Of a stretch of 64,000 bases of DNA, positions 63,124-64,000 are shown one piece after another (positions within the stretch are counted from its first letter, which is position 1; every line of letters begins with the position of its first letter). A program made the position numbers and the translations under genes. This DNA comes from VXPQ01 sp965232485 (GTDB lineage: Bacteria; Bacteroidota; Rhodothermia; Rhodothermales; VXPQ01), in contig OZ246975.1 of assembly GCA_965232485.1 (NCBI GenBank), forward strand, positions 2,108,001-2,172,000, given 5' to 3'. The notes beneath the pieces are model-generated. The model made no database searches, was not told where the DNA came from, and was given only the letters and a program-made list of their open reading frames with translations.

Positions 63124-63273
63124 TGACTGTCTCCAGCTTGAGCAAGCGCCAGCGGCCAGACTTCACCGCTGCCGTGCGAACGTAGAAAGCACGCAGCGAC
63201 AGCAAAGGTCCACCCTGAATCCACCATATCGTCCGCCAAAAGGAGCGGACCTGGGTCAGTCAGAGGTGAGGGG
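63120..63273 (-). pseudogene. C-terminal stump of a phosphoribosyltransferase-like (RecQ/PRTase-type) gene
   Basis: Only about 50 codons remain. They contain PGPLLLADDMVDSGWTFAVAACFLRSHG, the PRPP-loop-like DDxVDSGWT motif found at the C-terminus of RecQ-PRTase-type helicases, and end WPLALAQAGDSQ. The 5' part is lost: at 63,274 the frame runs straight into an IS3 left end. The stop overlaps the DprA-like start, so the two were an operon. The RecQ link is from knowledge of the motif; the helicase part itself is absent. Confidence 0.65.
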
Positions 63274-63464
63274 TGGTTCGGGTTGATTGGACCGGGTTTT
63301 GGGGATTTTAAGGTGTCGGATTGCGACCTTGTTCCGATCCAGCCAGCCCAAGGAGACATCCTATGCCCAAGCGCACACGCAGAACCCACAGTCCTTCGTT
63401 CAAGGCGAAGGTGGCCCTTGCCGCCGTGCGCGGCGACAGCATGCTGGCGGACCTCGCGGCCCGT
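63274..63464 (+). mobile_element. Solo left end of IS3-family element (remnant 2)
   Basis: It begins TGGTTCGGGTTGATTGGAC, the exact outer end of the complete IS, and includes the orfA start MPKRTRRTHSPSFKAKVALAAVRGDSMLADLA, after which similarity is lost. No orfB or right end follows. It replaces the 5' part of the phosphoribosyltransferase-like gene. Confidence 0.83.
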
Positions 63465-63663
63465 GGCGCGAGCACGGAACGCTCCACGCTTCGACCTAGG
63501 CGGGCAAAGCAGCTTATGCGAACGAACCCGAGCGGTTCGTTCGCGGTATACCCCGGAAACCCATGTCACCCAAGGAGGTATGGGTCAACAAACCGGACGA
63601 TTCCGAGGCGATGCGAAAGATCGCCCCCCCAACGGAACGACCGGCAAAACCGTAACCCGAAGC
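63465..63663. other. Junction between IS remnant and Swt1-HEPN gene
   Basis: About 200 bp with no recognised gene. GCGAACGAACC-CGAGC-GGTTCGTTCGC is a perfect 11-bp inverted repeat (63,518-63,544), a strong hairpin that could be a terminator-like or operator structure before the next gene. Confidence 0.45.
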
Positions 63664-64000
63664 ATGAACGTAACCGATGTGCGCGAACCCCAACGGTACA
63701 CTATCGGAGACGCGAATCGGCCTTATCTTTACTGGCGCACACCAGATGTATTGATACCGCTGGGGATGAACAACCTGCTTGAACAAGCTGCTGCCGCTCT
63801 CTGCGAAGCACTGGAGAAACTTCTCCCCGCGCTTTCCGAAGCGTGGTGGGAAACCTGCGTGGAATCAAAGCTCTCCTTTGAACAACGCAAGCGGGTTATG
63901 CAACACAACATTTCCCGCCTCGACCAGCTTGACTTGGCTGCACTGCTTCGTCTCGTTGACCAAAATTGGTATGAGTTATCCTATTCGCATAATTGGCCAT
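63664..64000 (+). CDS. Swt1-family HEPN domain protein, 3' truncated by window edge
   Basis: 112 codons visible. After a short N-terminus (TDVREPQRYTIGDANRPYLYW) comes a helical block LLPALSEAWWETCVESKLSFEQRKRVMQHN and LDQLDLAALLRLVDQNWYELS, which matches the Swt1-type HEPN domain found at the N-terminus of large defence-associated ATPases, helicases and related proteins. The rest of the gene lies beyond the window, so the catalytic module is unknown. No clear Shine-Dalgarno precedes ATG 63,664; ATG 63,763 is an alternative but would cut the domain. Confidence 0.72.
   Translation, partial: MNVTDVREPQRYTIGDANRPYLYWRTPDVLIPLGMNNLLEQAAAALCEALEKLLPALSEAWWETCVESKLSFEQRKRVMQHNISRLDQLDLAALLRLVDQNWYELSYSHNWP

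Overview
The window looks like a chromosomal piece from a GC-rich member of the Rhodothermota/Bacteroidota side of the FCB group. The evidence is several proteins with C-terminal type IX secretion (T9SS) sorting domains, a PorV-like outer-membrane protein, TonB-dependent receptors, Gram-negative lipoproteins, TAnnTTTG-like promoter boxes, and housekeeping genes (ruvB, rpoN, gcvP, groESL, glyA, tatC). The lineage is an inference from gene content; no rRNA or tRNA gene was seen.

Layout. 1-8 kb is mostly core: the 3' part of a secreted M36-like metalloprotease, ahcY, a ferredoxin, ruvB and rpoN. 8.3-13.3 kb is an accessory island between rpoN and glgA: an AlbA_2/ATP-binding protein, a T9SS protein cut off by an IS remnant, and a PstI/BsuBI-type restriction-modification pair with a stray 73-bp piece of its own methylase gene. 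13.3-26.3 kb is core metabolism: glgA, groESL, a B12-riboswitch-controlled TonB receptor, rnc, gcvP, a glycerophosphodiesterase and glpD. 26.3-40.2 kb is one long minus-strand cluster for cell-surface proteins: TonB receptor, 1,103-aa T9SS protein, PorV-like protein, lamin-tail/LamG protein, LamG-like protein and a SurA-like lipoprotein. A complete IS3-family element (40,242-41,518) sits just upstream of it. 41.9-56.5 kb is core again: a PhoB/PhoR-like pair, a YhhQ-like transporter, ilvE, a glycosyltransferase, a lipoprotein, a Deg protease, a TauE-like permease, ctpA, tatC, a phosphoribosyltransferase, glyA, a DUF4159 protein, a zinc-ribbon protein and an L16-arginine-hydroxylase-like gene. 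56.5-64 kb is a dense defence/toxin island: AbiEi/AbiEii, HigBA, Phd/PIN, DarTG, a DprA-like gene preceded by the stump of a RecQ/phosphoribosyltransferase-like gene, a second IS remnant, and the start of a Swt1-type HEPN protein running off the window.

The most unusual structures are: (1) a family of about 255-263 bp MITE-like repeats with inverted ends (AGGATACTCTGAT...ATCAGAGTATCCT), found as two full copies, one large partial copy and several relics in almost every core intergenic gap, where they touch or create gene starts; (2) a 294-bp near-identical direct duplication of the 3' end of the hydroxylase gene on both sides of the AbiE module; (3) two solo left ends of the same IS3-type element, each cutting off the 5' part of a minus-strand gene; and (4) the chain of toxin-antitoxin modules leading into a damaged RecQ-PRTase/DprA pair and the Swt1-HEPN gene.
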